A stretch of DNA of 64,000 nt, from positions 596,001 through 660,000 of the forward strand of contig JACSYO010001013.1 of assembly GCA_016806645.1 (NCBI GenBank). Reading direction: 5' to 3'. Position 1 is the first letter of the stretch. Each line of letters begins with the position of its first letter. A program made the translations under genes and the position numbers. Source of the stretch: Ophiodon elongatus. Its lineage: Eukaryota; Chordata; Actinopteri; Perciformes; Hexagrammidae. Below the pieces are notes generated by a model that was not told the origin of the DNA, did no database searches, and saw only the letters and a program-made list of their open reading frames with translations. This document shows, one piece after another, positions 36,677 through 47,917 of this stretch.

Positions 36677-37629
36677 CGATCACACGCAAACACACACACA
36701 CTCTACTGTAAACATCACAAATATGAAGCTTTCATATTCTGCAGATTATCTACCAGTGAAGGCAAGTTAATTTGCACGGCACCTTTCAACAACAAGGTTG
36801 TAAAAGACAGGAAGGCATTAAGAAAAAATATAAAAGAAAATAAATAATAGGATTTAAAACTAAATACTAAACTAAACAAAATCTTCTTATGTATGTTCTC
36901 ATTATGTATGTCAGTATTTCTTCTATGTCACTTTCTATCCGCCACTGTCTCTCTGTTGAAATCAGTGTAAGTACTTGAGTTGACCTTCACTTACTTAAAC
37001 TGAACCGACAGCTGCTGAATAATCAGGTAACTGTTGCCAGTGAAATGTCATCAAGGGAAGACGTTTTGCTCTGTGTGTTTCAGTGTGTGTTGAAGGAGGG
37101 GTCATCACAGGTCCTGTTGCACTCTGTTATTCTTATTCTTTCGGAAGCGGTTGCCCTTGATTGTTGCCACGGAAACAAGCAGCCAATAACAAGCGCCGAA
37201 CAGCAGGGTGTGGGAGTCAGGCCACCTCGAGCCACGGGGCAGAACAATGCCTCCGACTCCTCCCACCTCGCTGCCCTGCGTGCTTTGGGGTGGGCATGTG
37301 TCCGGTCAGCTTTGTAGGTCAAATCTGAAGTACCTAGTGGAGCGTTGAGTTGTGTTTTGATGGGTTCCCCCCCCCAGCCCCTCCTGACATCCAGAGCTCC
37401 TCCTCTTCTTCTTCATGGAGGCTCTGAACTAATAACTGCAGTTCAAGTTCAAGTTGACTGGGAAGTTTTGTTTTCCAGCAAAGCTTAGAAAAGCTGCCAT
37501 TATACATAAAATGTTAAAATGGCCAATGAAAGAAGCAAACGTTTGTCTTTGATTGTCTCAACTTGCAACCGCAGAAAAACTGCCGAAAGCTGATACTATT
37601 CTCCTATACAGCTGCTGGTGTATTAACAC

Positions 37630-37990
37630 TGATGAAGAGCTGAAACAATTAGTCATCGTACCAATGTAATCGGCAACTATTTTCATAGCCGATTTATAAT
37701 TTTAATAATTTTTTCAAGCCAAGAAAGGTCAGACCTTTCTGTAGTTTCAGTTTCTCAATCGGAGGATCTGAGGATTTTCCTCTTTTCTTTGTTTAATAAT
37801 ATAATAAACAGAAATGTCTTTTGGTTTCTAGATTGTTGGTTAAAATAAAAAAGCAAAATGAAGAGCTTTGGTGCCACGGAATGTGTGATTTCACCATTTT
37901 CTGCCATTAAACAGATTAAACAGTTGCTTGCATAATAGAAAGAAAAGAAATCAACTTAATTGATAGTGAAAATAAATGTCAGTTGGAGCC
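37630..37990. mobile_element. Non-autonomous DNA-transposon-like (hAT-type MITE) repeat, copy 2
   Basis: It begins AGCTGAAACAATTAGTCATCG and AACTATTTTCATAGCCGATT, and ends ATTGATAGTGAAAATAAATG with TCAGTTGGAGCCC, i.e. inverted GGGCTG(C)AAC-like ends. It belongs to the same family as 7893-8290. The interior is diverged and non-coding. Confidence 0.5.
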
Positions 37991-40961
37991 CAATGTTCAT
38001 GACATTGTGTTTAACCCATCAGATGCAGATTGAGCTTCAGGAATACTAACACAAGATCAGAACACGTTCCCTGAATATGAAAGAACAAATCCAGATGGCT
38101 CCATATGGCTGTTACACGGTACAATTAACATCTTATCTTATGTAAGACACCTAAAGCGGTTCAGCAGAGGAAAAGATCTATTGACTAATTAAAAAGATGA
38201 ATCCATGTTGAGAGGCACTGGTCTACAGAGATATGGAAAAAATAGTTATATATTGTTGTGGCAGTGAAATTAACTTTTTTAAACTATCCCAAATTAGAAA
38301 AAGATGACACGATGAGACGCGTGTGAGGAAGAGACAGGACTGAGTGCTTGATGAGTGTGAATCTTACGCTACAGTCATGCGATCTTGACCCAACAGAGCA
38401 CCTGTGGGTTATTTTTGAGTGCTACATTTGACAAAACTGAATATGCTTATGAACAATGGTGTCCGTCCCTCCAGCAGCTTTTCAAACAATTGAGGAAAAT
38501 ATTTCAAGGTGCAGTGAAGCTTTTCTTTTTTACAGTTTCCTGATATTTTATTATAAAGTTTTTGGTACCCAACTTTATCTTTGCATCTTGCTTTGACATA
38601 AGAAAGGGTGGATTAAGTAACACACAAATTAAAACACCAAAGAAAGCAGCGGATGGTTTTCTGTCAACCTTTCCAAATGAAAGAGGGGATTTTCTCGACC
38701 TGACATGAAGTCGTGACCACAAATCCCTAGACTTGGGAGTAATCTGGTGGTGGAAGTTGTCACGAATCCTAAACACACAAATTCCTGAAGGCTTTCTCTG
38801 GCACTCCAGACATTCTGCTCCAAAAACCCTTAAAAAAACAAAACATTATCACCTCAATACATCCACTGACACCCTCCCAGGCTGAAGCACAATAGACAAT
38901 CAGGCAGCGAATGAATGGAAGTGGGCCGGTGTTTATACCATGAGGGTAATGAGGGAAGTGGGAACAGGTGTGCAGGTGGGTGTGTGACATCAGGTGATGG
39001 GGATTGGCTGGAGGGAGGGGAGGGATGGGAGGGGAGGGGAGGGAAGGAGGGAGCCGACGACAGAGAAAGTAGACGGCAGGAAAACAAAGCATGCAAGAGA
39101 ATGTGACAACGAGGAGTTGGCTGGCATTAGGTGTGTTCCCATTCATCTGTTCATGCACATTTAACAATTTTTAAAACGCAACAAATTGCAGTGAAAAAAG
39201 ATTCGATGAATAGTCTTGACGGACGTGAAGCATGTGACTTAAACGTCCGCTGAGGAGATGAAAAATGGCAGCAAATAAAAACATCTGATCTGTGTGATGA
39301 GGAAACTAAAACCTTCAAACACAAATGGAATATCTCAATCATGTTTTCTAAATGTTTTTCGTCATTTGAGGTTTCACTTATGTTATAACATCTTTTAATT
39401 ATATCATAAGTTATTGTTTGTGCTACATTTGGGTGGAAATCTGGCTAATGTGACCATAAGAGAGAATGCAAGCGGGTATACTGAAGTCCAAACATCCAAC
39501 GTGGTTAAATACACAATTCTTAAAATAATGTTAGGAATTACACAAAAGTATAACGTAACGAATCAATTGTAGAAAATGTAATAAAACTAGGAGGAATATA
39601 TACTAGTTTCTGAACAAAGTAACAGCTGAGAGATTATTTTTATTTGAATCAATTGATCATATATTAACAAACCAGAAATATGGTGGAGAATAAATAAATG
39701 ACCTTCACTATCTGTTCCTAACCAACAGATTACTGAGCTTTTCTTCTATTTGGTTATGAAGGTATGAACCGTCAGATGTTCAGATGTTTGTTGAAGAGCG
39801 GAATAGTTACAAATGAGTACTTAACAAAATAAAAAGTTTCTGAGGCACAAAATTCAAAAGCTCTTTCTAACCGAATGTCCAACCATCAGATTGTGTCTAG
39901 TAATTTTGTCACGTTTTCTTGTCCCTTTTGACTGTTGCGAATCCAGCCAAGCTTCCACATCTTATATTTTTTAAATGGAATATATGTAGCAAATCTGATT
40001 TATTTGGCTACTTTGGTATCAAAGTCTTAAATGCGCACAAGAAGAATGTCGGCATTAACAAAAAGAGAAACCCAACAAACCATTAGTCCCGAATAGAACA
40101 TGTTTGCACCTGTTTCCTTCATCAGGAAACCCCCTTTTTCTTAGTTGTGCGTCTTTGGGAACGGGTTAGATGGAAGAACAGATAGAAAACATCGTGTGCT
40201 TTTGCTTGAAAGGTCTGAAACCTCAAAGGGCTTCTGAAAGAAGTTGTTTTAATACTTTGAGCCGAGGAGTCAAAGGCTGGTGCTGTCACGGGCGTTTGTT
40301 CAGTTTGTAAAGCATCGACATTACCTACCGCCCTGCGCGAGGAAAAGAAACAAGACGAGACATGCCGCCATCGTAACGGTACTGAGCGGGAAAAGAACTC
40401 GCATACCGTGGATATGACTCAGATGAGTTGATGATTATTGACCATAATGTGTTTTCCTTCAGGGTTTCCTTCACCTCATTAAGATATTACCGGGGTTAGT
40501 GAGAGTATTTGTCTTGACAGGGCTTCTGTAGTACTTTACACATGACAGAAAGGATTTACAGTGTAATTGGTGAACTCCACCAATTCAATTTCAAAGTGAC
40601 GATGAGGATTATTTAGCCTGCGAAAAGTTGTTTTTTGGAGGCGATGAAGGGGCTTTAAAAAAGTATATGAATTTTACTCAAATGGCAGTTAAGTAATAAG
40701 TAATAATTAGTTTGACTTTATTTGAGAGTGGACAGTGAAGAGATGACAGGAAATGAAAGATAAAGGCGTCGGTGTACTTCATCGGACCTGACTGGACTTG
40801 ACTGATGTCTGAGGACAATTAATTTGGCTCTGAGATCATCATTCATCGTCATCTGAGTAGCACGCCTAGACGATTACATTTTTGGAGGGAATGATTTATT
40901 TTTTATGTCAATATTATCATAAAGTAAATGTTCACCTACTACTACTACTACTAAGTATGTA

Positions 40962-41018
40962 CTACTTTATGGGTGAGTTAGATATTCGAAGGAAAAACCA
41001 AACTCACCCATAAAGTAG
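40962..41018. repeat. Perfect 18-bp inverted repeat, 21-base spacer
   Basis: CTACTTTATGGGTGAGTT (40962-40979) is exactly mirrored by AACTCACCCATAAAGTAG (41001-41018), with an unrelated 21-base spacer. The absence of any mismatch suggests either recent origin or selection. It lies just after a short ACT triplet run (40937-40953). Nothing around it looks like a transposase gene. Confidence 0.9.
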
Positions 41019-41559
41019 GCGACTATGTCACCCTCCCTGCTTGAGGCCTCATTGAAACAAATCAAACATCCTTATGCTGTATGATCGTGCGCCAGCTTGA
41101 GCCTTTCGGCGACAGCAGACCAGATTTGACTTTGCATGTGTTTTACCTCAATGATATGACATCTCCTCTTTTAACCCTCCTTGTATATTAGAGCTCTGCT
41201 TTACAGGGCGCATCTTTAAGCTCTGGTCTGACGAGAAGTCCCTCCAGCAGCAAAAAGAAAGAATGACATATGGCCAGGTGAACTTTTCTGAACTTTTCTG
41301 ATGTATGTGCCATTTGATTTAAATGTGAATGAGGTCAAAAGGTCCACAGACAAAATGGGGAGAACATGAAAACATTACGATTAACTATAAAGAAAACTAA
41401 GGTGAGTGCAGGAAGGTAACTGATATTTAATCAGCAGGTGCGGCCTGAAAAGAAATTCCACTGAAAACACCTTCTAATGGAGGCAGAAATTACACCCACC
41501 CAACCATCGTGAGCAAACACGTTACCAATGCTACAATCAAGTATCTAATCACTCTAAAT

Positions 41560-42135
41560 CTTTTCTCGGGTCAAATTACGTGCACGTCATTTTGCGTGCA
41601 ATAAGAACGCCTTTCTGTTTTTTTGTGTTTCATTTGTACGCCATGTGGTCCGTACTGACTGCAATGTGAACACATCTCCGTAACTATGACAACAACTGGT
41701 GAAGTAGTATACAAAGTAAGAGAGGCAACGGCGTGTTGTTGTTCTGTTGTTATGTATTAGTGACGTATGTGACGTGGTTTCTTGTTACGTTGTTTCTGCA
41801 CGTATTTTACTTAGTTTACATATTTACTTAAGCCCAACAATGATGTTATTCCTAAACCTTACGAAGTGGTTTCGTTGCCTAAACCTAACTGAGTCCGTCG
41901 TCATAATTTTGTTGCCTAAACGTAACCGAACAGTTTCGTGGTGTAGTTTGACATGCGAAAAGCCCAAAATCTGTAATAATAACTCAAGGAAACGCCATGC
42001 GGCATACATCTTCTCATGAGATCGGGTTGGTAGTTTTCTTATGCGCTTGGCACACGAGAGAAGTTTCAGTTGGTTGCAATCTGCACCCTCGCCACTTCAT
42101 GCCGCCAAATCCTACACACTGCACCTTTAATGTAA
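41560..42135 (-). repeat. Dispersed repeat with TTGCCTAAACCTAAC units
   Basis: GTTTCGTTGCCTAAACCTAAC at 41868 and GTTGCCTAAACGTAACC at 41910 are tandem-like internal units. The block ends in ACACACTGCACCTTTAAT, the inverted terminus of the repeat start seen at 23213. This arrangement is common in percomorph genomes. Recognised from memory; boundaries are approximate. Confidence 0.5.
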
Positions 42136-42639
42136 GCATGAAACAGCCATGGTGTCTCTGGCTCTGGAAAGTTATTGGTGTATAAGCGCTCAGTGCAACG
42201 TATCTTCATACAACAGTTGGTATGATATCTTACGAATAGTACGTTTTATTTGTGCGTTTTCCTACATTACGCAAGTTACGTGACAAAAACATCAATGTTG
42301 ACCGCTCGTTTCACACGGGGAACGAACAGCGGTTTGAAGTGGCTGAAAAATTGCTGTTTGTTGCACCCATTCATCTCCAGTCCCGCCCGCCCTGCGTGTG
42401 CTTCAGCGGCCTTTATACTTCGTCGCTCATGATTATGTCGGATATCTACGAATTACGGTGCGTTATCTTTCGTAGCTACGACTGCTGGGTGAGACGAGCC
42501 AGCTCAGTGGCACAACCGCACAAAAACACACACAGAAGAAACAGGTATATCCTTAGTCTTAAGAATGTTTAGAAATAAATCACATGTGAACTAATCAGTT
42601 GTTTCAGCACACATGTCAGTATCTCCTCAACTAAAAACT

Positions 42640-42684
42640 AGAAGAAGAAGAAGAGGAAGAAAAAGAAGAAGAAGAAGAAGAAGG
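42640..42684. repeat. (GAA)n microsatellite
   Basis: GAA triplets with a few AAA/GGA interruptions. Confidence 0.95.
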
Positions 42685-43151
42685 GTGAGGTTTACACACC
42701 ATGCATCTGATTTATAGCCCTGCAGCTCCTCTAACTGAACCTGCAGCACATTATCCTGCTGGTGGATCTCCTCTTGATCGAAGCTGCAGGAGCCAAAACA
42801 TAAAAGAAATAAACCTACACGAGGACTCGTAGAGGCGAGGCGGAGGCAGCCGACTCATGCAGACTTTTGGGATGGTATCCTCATTTCCTTCTTGACCCTT
42901 GACTTCTAACCTCCAACTACTTCCTCCTTCCTGGAATGTGTCCTTGAGCTCTAGTTGAAGGAGTCGGTAAAACAAAATCCCTTTTGTGCCATCAAAGAGA
43001 GCGGACTTCCGTTAAAAGGTGGAAATCTCTCTCCAGTTGGCTTTTTTAAGTGTCTGTCTGAGGGGACAAAGAGCAGCAGGTCAGAGGTGAAGAAGGTCAG
43101 GAGCTGACAGGAAAGCATAAAATCCACATCTGGGGTTGCACTTGTTCAGGG

Positions 43152-43152
<1 letters not shown>

Positions 43153-43227
<75 letters not shown>

Positions 43228-43228
43228 C
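43153..43228. repeat. (CA)n microsatellite
   Basis: About 37 CA units with single interruptions (CATACA, CGCA) in intergenic sequence upstream of the fgfbp1 3' end. Confidence 0.95.
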
Positions 43229-45097
43229 ATCTGGATCATAGCAGTCTTTACTCACAATCTCCTCATATAGAAATGGCTCTTAATGCAGCTGGCTGCTGTC
43301 ACTGAGAAATAATTAGAGACTTCTGCAGGAAACCAGAGGAACACGCCTTATATCTGGACGCCATGTACAATCTCTCTACTTGTGTGTTTCTTTAACCTGA
43401 GGGCATGTCGGCAGCAGTGTTATTCACACCCTTTAATCTGCTCAGTGTATTCTGACACAAAGTCATAAAGGATGTTTTGCTCTGGATGCTCAGTTAGTTG
43501 CTCACACTCAGAAAATCCCCGTCGCATCGAGCACATTTGATTTATTATTAACTCCTAAAAGTATTGTTGTCTCAAAGTAAAAGTAAGAAGAAAAAATCTG
43601 CCTGTACAAACTATCTCATCGTGATGCGTTGAGACAAAAATGAAAGGAATTTAGCCCCCAAGGACTTGAAACCCTGAACACTACATTACAAAACATACTG
43701 TACCAGACAAAGAGCCAATAAATTTGGGTTGCAAACGTTCTACTGTTTCTATTGTGGGAGTGTTCAGCAGTGTTGCGAGTCCTATAGGAGGAAACTTTTT
43801 TTTTTTAAGCACCTGTAAAAGAATGATGTGCTCGTTTTGTACACCGATTGTTGGTTTCTTGAAAGAAGACAGAATGCTTCAATTTCTGCACTGAAATGAA
43901 GAAAAAATGACACTTGATTCTAGAAGATGTTGGAAACAAGTCAAGTATATTAAGATAAAAATATAAACAAGATAATAAGATATTTAGGACTCAACAAGAA
44001 AAACTGATAAAATGTATTTTATGGTGCATATGTTTTCCACCCAGTGTGGTCATACATCCCTCTGCTTCTCCCCTTTAAAAGTCATGTTTCATATTCTTCA
44101 AGTCAACAGGACACATTGCATAAATAGAAAATATTTATTTTGTGGTGCATAAATACAGTGGCGTTTACTTGGTTGATTGATAAAGTTAACCAGAGGTAGA
44201 AGGAATGTACCACTCTATATTATAATAATCAATCTTCAGTTCGGTGGGATAACCAGAGGTGCAGGAAGTGTTCAGGTTGAATAAAACAATACGCCACAGT
44301 AAAATAACGCTATTACAAGTAAGAAAAGAAATATTCTCAAGATCCAGGATTCAAAACTTTGAAACCATTTCAGGTCAACATTGATTTGTGGTTGGTTTCC
44401 ATGTTTGTGTTTAGTGGTCGTGAATGTACACCTGAAATATACTTGGAGTGGTGAGGAGGGTTCATTGAAAAGTCAAAAAGCCAAAACAAAACATTCAAAA
44501 TAAAAATAAAACACAGATTCATCAGCACATTTTTAAAGTATTAAAAGTATTTATCTCTATATCAAAAATTATCATTATTATTAGTGCATTGATGTGTGAG
44601 CAGCTTTTAAAATGGCGTAGTTGGTCAAGGTGAAGCTAATTTAACAATAAAATCATATTATAAAGTTTTGAAGGGACATTCAAAATCTGAAAAGTAACTA
44701 CAACTGCATGATAAATGTTGTATTTATCTTGTATTTATTCTACTTAACTTTTTTTAACAGAACTTAAGTAGAAGTTCCTCAATATTGTACTTAAAGTACA
44801 AAGTATAGAAAATGTACTTTCCATATAATATATCCATGTGATAAATAACTTGGGAAAAATACTTGATAATATCCACATCTGCATGTGCACGTGAACATGT
44901 CCTATTAGTGTTTGTGCCAACTGAAAATCACTCAGTTCACTTCTGTAAAAAAATTAAAAAAAATAATCACACTGTGCAGAGAAACTTGGACGCTTGTTGA
45001 TCAAAAAATGAATCACTGATTTACAAACACAACGAGTCCTAAAATGAATCCTGCGCTCAGTCTGATCATGTCCACGTCCTCCTGCGATCTGTCCACG

Positions 45098-45880
45098 CTA
45101 GCAGTCGTCACTTTGCAGCATGGACAGAAAGAAGTTGCACACACTGACCCACGAGCCGCTGCAATTCTCTTCAGCCGTTTTCCGGTTGCGCGCGCGCCCT
45201 GTGCAGGCCGTCGGTCCGGCCGCAGGCGCAGCGGTGGAGACGGAGCGAGGCGCGGCGGTGGAGACGGAGCGAGGCGCGGCGGTGGAGACGGAGCGGGGCG
45301 CGGCGGTGGAGACGGAGCGAGGCGCGGCGGTGGAGACGGAGCGAGGCGGCAGCGGCTTGGTGGTCTCCGGTTCTCCGGTCTGATTGGAGCTGACGATGCT
45401 GAGGATGTCGAGCTTGAAGTGCGTTTCCCGAGCTGCGCGCTTGCACATGGCAATCCTCACCGGCGCGTGGCCGTCCTTACACACTTTGCCTTGCTGCCTT
45501 CTAAACGCGCTGGCCACCTGTTTCCAGAAGCCCTTGTTGTCGGACTGGTAGCCCGGGCAGCTCTGCGGTTTGGCGCGGTACTGGCACTGCAGATCGGGGT
45601 CGCCGCCTTTGACGCGCGCCTCCAGGTCCTCGCATTTCACGGACAGCTTGACGGTTTGCCCGACGCCTCTCGCTGCCCACGTGCACTGCATCTTGTCCTT
45701 GATGGAGAACTTTCCCCGACCGCTCGCTGAGGGCTCGTTCCCGCTCCTCTGCCCTCTGCCAGGGGCTGTGGTCACGGTCTTCTCCTTTGCTCGGTTCTTA
45801 TTGCGCACACCATAGGACAGAGAGACCTGCTGCCCGAGGAAGGCCAACAGCAACCAGGGAGCGAAAGTCTTCAGCAACAT
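45098..45880 (-). CDS. fgfbp1: Fibroblast growth factor-binding protein 1
   Basis: A secreted heparin-binding carrier that releases FGFs from the extracellular matrix. Single coding exon, 260 aa. Signal peptide (MLLKTFAPWLLLAFLG..., about residues 1-24), a basic stretch, then the FGF-BP cysteine-rich domain (about 62-150). Cysteine contexts are MQCTWAA, VKCEDLE, LQCQYRA, QSCPGY, KVCKDG and AMCKRA, with GFWKQVA in between. The C-terminal block NRKTAEENCSGSW...VCNFFLSMLQSDDC closely follows human FGFBP1 (RKTALEFC, LCTFFLSIVQDTSC) and identifies it as FGFBP1 rather than FGFBP2. Five copies of PRSVSTAA sit between the two conserved parts (residues 179-218). The ATG at 45880 is chosen because it begins the signal peptide; the frame is open further upstream, but an AG acceptor at 45893-45895 intervenes. 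fgfbp2 and prom1 follow in the human order. Confidence 0.93.
   Translation of the reverse strand: MLLKTFAPWLLLAFLGQQVSLSYGVRNKNRAKEKTVTTAPGRGQRSGNEPSASGRGKFSIKDKMQCTWAARGVGQTVKLSVKCEDLEARVKGGDPDLQCQYRAKPQSCPGYQSDNKGFWKQVASAFRRQQGKVCKDGHAPVRIAMCKRAARETHFKLDILSIVSSNQTGEPETTKPLPPRSVSTAAPRSVSTAAPRSVSTAAPRSVSTAAPRSVSTAAPAAGPTACTGRARNRKTAEENCSGSWVSVCNFFLSMLQSDDC
45227..45346 (-). repeat. fgfbp1: 24-bp coding minisatellite, 5 copies, in fgfbp1
   Basis: Five 24-base units encode PRSVSTAA each. The units are almost identical at nucleotide level (one GAGCGGGG variant on the plus strand against GAGCGAGG), so expansion is recent. The unit is Ser/Thr/Pro-rich and could be O-glycosylated, which is inference. 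Confidence 0.97.
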
Positions 45881-46330
45881 ATTCTCTTTTATCTGAAAGG
45901 TTTTAAAAAAAACAAATAGCCTCAGTGATGGAAATAAGCAGGTCACCGGGCACAAAACTGTGTTTAGAATGAGTTAAAGGCTTCTCATCGAAAATATATA
46001 GACATATTTTCTCTAAAGACATCTAGGGGGGAATAACATATTAGATTTAGAATTTACAGTAATTAAACGTCGTTATTAAAGGTGTTGCGCCAATCTGGTA
46101 ACTATTACGCATTGCAAAAGTTCAATTAAAACTTAACTCCTGAGCCTGCAGTTAATTTAAAGACACCTGTGGAAGGTAACGAGGCCGCACTACCGTCTAC
46201 TTTACAAACAGAGCATTAAAGACGGTCAAAACACCGACTCCAACTTACCGAAAACTACGAGCTTTGCTGTGCGTAAAGCTGCTTCTTGTGGCTCCCCGAG
46301 ATCTCGCACATGGTTTTCATACATAGATGC
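45881..46330 (-). promoter_or_regulatory. fgfbp1: fgfbp1 5' UTR intron and non-coding first exon
   Basis: Upstream of the ATG on the minus strand there is an acceptor (CCTTTCAG|ATAAAAGAG, exon end 45892) and, further up, a donor (TTTTCG|GTAAGTTG, exon edge 46249). This suggests a non-coding first exon from about 46.3 kb and a 356-bp intron. A (CA)n tract at 46361-46400 lies just upstream. The transcription start is not determined. Confidence 0.5.
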
Positions 46331-47045
46331 TGCGACACGCCCACCATTCCCGCCCAACAACACACACACACACACACGCACAGACACACACGCACACACG
46401 CCTCCATTGAGAAAAACCGAGGCAATAGTGTTTTGTTCGTGCCCGACCTGACGTGTCCAAACGGAACTCCCGCCTTTAACAAAGTTTAGCTCGAGATCAA
46501 AGAGACTGTAAGTGTACACTGATTATGGATCTGCGTGTCTGAACATAGTGGATTTATTCTAAATAACTTTAACGAGCCTGGTTACCACATTATAACCCCA
46601 ACACTCACGCGCACATTCTTGGAGGCTCGACTCCGACTTTCCACCAATCCGCTGCTGCCCTCAGCCACAAGGAGATCCTCTCATTTAACTTCTAGCCATG
46701 TGGCTTGACTTGTGTCATCAAAGCAAAAGACAAAAATGACTTGAGGCAACATTATATGCTACAATCTGCTAATGTAGGATAAAGTATGAACAGTGGCCGT
46801 TAAAAATTATTGAAGAATATCTTTCTTATGGAAGATTAAAAAGGCCTAAACAAAAACAAAACAAACAAATACAATACACATGGTTTCCCTTTAAGTCATT
46901 TGCTGTCATTTACTGCAAATCTGCTGTTCTTCCTGCATCCAGCGCAGTCATTTGACTTGACAGTGACATAGTTGGATGCAAGGAAGAACTACAGGATATT
47001 TAAGCCTGGATTTCTAGTCTCCGCCTCTCCGTGCTCCAGATGCCG

Positions 47046-47230
47046 CCACAGAAAGAAGTGGTCACCGTGACGTCACCCGTTGGTTTGTGGACTGCCGTTT
47101 TGAAGCCTCAAGTTTGCCATCTTGGCTTTTTGCAACCAGAAGTGGCATGAGAGGGTTGAGCTCAGTACAACCGAACGCTGAATAAGATATTTTTAGGCAA
47201 CCGAAAAGGTTAAAATTAACTTTTATGAAC
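47046..47230 (+). repeat. Dispersed repeat (GGTTTGTGGACTGCCGTTTTG family)
   Basis: GGTTTGTGGACTGCCGTTTT, GCCTCAAGTTTGCCATCTTGG, AACCAGAAGTGGCATGAGAG and CAACCGAACGCTGAATAAGA appear in the order of a common percomorph repeat. Boundaries approximate. Confidence 0.5.
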
Positions 47231-47705
47231 TGAAAACACAATGTGAAAGGTAATGCTGTATTGAAGAAGATTTGAAAAGAGATTGAGACCATAAACTCAT
47301 GTTTACAATATTTACTGAGATAATACATCAAGTGAGAAGTAAGGTCATTTTTGTCAAAGACATCTAAATAATCAGACTTATTTTTGCAAATTGCCCCCTG
47401 ATGGCCAATAGATAGAATGCAGTTTAAAAAAAACAAAAACATTTTAAGATCTGTTTTTTTTTTACTTTTTTCCTGAAATGGATGGTAAAGCTGAAGAGAG
47501 ACAGAAAGTGTGTGTGTGTGTGGGGGGGGAGTACCAGAAGAATGCAAGTTTAAGGCTCTTCAGACTTCTCAGACCCAGAGGTTGCCGCCTGGGTGCCGCT
47601 CAAAACCAGAAGTTTAATTTTGCACATAAAGTTAAAAAGCAAAACAAAAACAGAACCTCCTTTTTCTGCTTGCTTGTATTGCAAACTAGCTACGTTTCCA
47701 ACAGC

Positions 47706-47917
47706 AAAAGTGGCATCCCAAAAATACGAGTGCAGAGGATGTCATGGACGAGGATACAGTGTTTTGGCTGACTTGGATAATGAGCTGTATTCCAGAGCCA
47801 GAGTACGCGGCCGAAGAAATGCAGCGGAGAGAGAGGGACGAGGCTGCGGCTGCATTAGCCGTGAGAGAGGATTTGGTTGGTGTTAAAAGCTTCTCAAATG
47901 CATCCAGGTTCATGTGA
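47706..47917 (+). other. Unidentified exon-like open segment
   Basis: A good acceptor (CGTTTCCAACAG) at 47705 opens a frame that runs QKWHPKNTSAEDVMDEDTVF and on to a TGA at 47915-47917, about 70 residues. The translation is acidic/basic-alternating and contains TVFWLTW, PEPEYAAEEMQRRE and LVGVKSFSNASRFM, which looks coding rather than random. The internal ATG at 47744 would give 57 residues. It could be the last exon of an unrecognised plus-strand gene, a pseudogene fragment, or a piece of a repeat with a captured ORF. I do not recognise the family. Confidence 0.35.

Larger units (their letters stand above)
36680..45000. other. Gene-poor intergenic stretch between anxa5 and fgfbp1
   Basis: 8.3 kb with no exon I can support. 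It contains a MITE-like repeat (37630-37990), a purine-rich GGAGG/GGGA tract on the plus strand (39000-39060), a perfect inverted repeat (40962-41018), a TTGCCTAAACCTAAC repeat block (41560-42135), a GAA tract (42640-42684), a CA tract (43153-43228) and fragments of the TACTTGAGTATTTCC repeat (44190-44830). Open frames at 37045-37317, 38769-39167 and 42252-42572 show no domains. Confidence 0.6.

Noticed and set aside
45044..45730. 228-codon open frame on the plus strand
   Set aside because: It is antisense to fgfbp1 and stays open because of GC-rich codons and the 24-bp repeat. It has no conserved domain, while the minus-strand frame encodes a clear FGF-binding protein.
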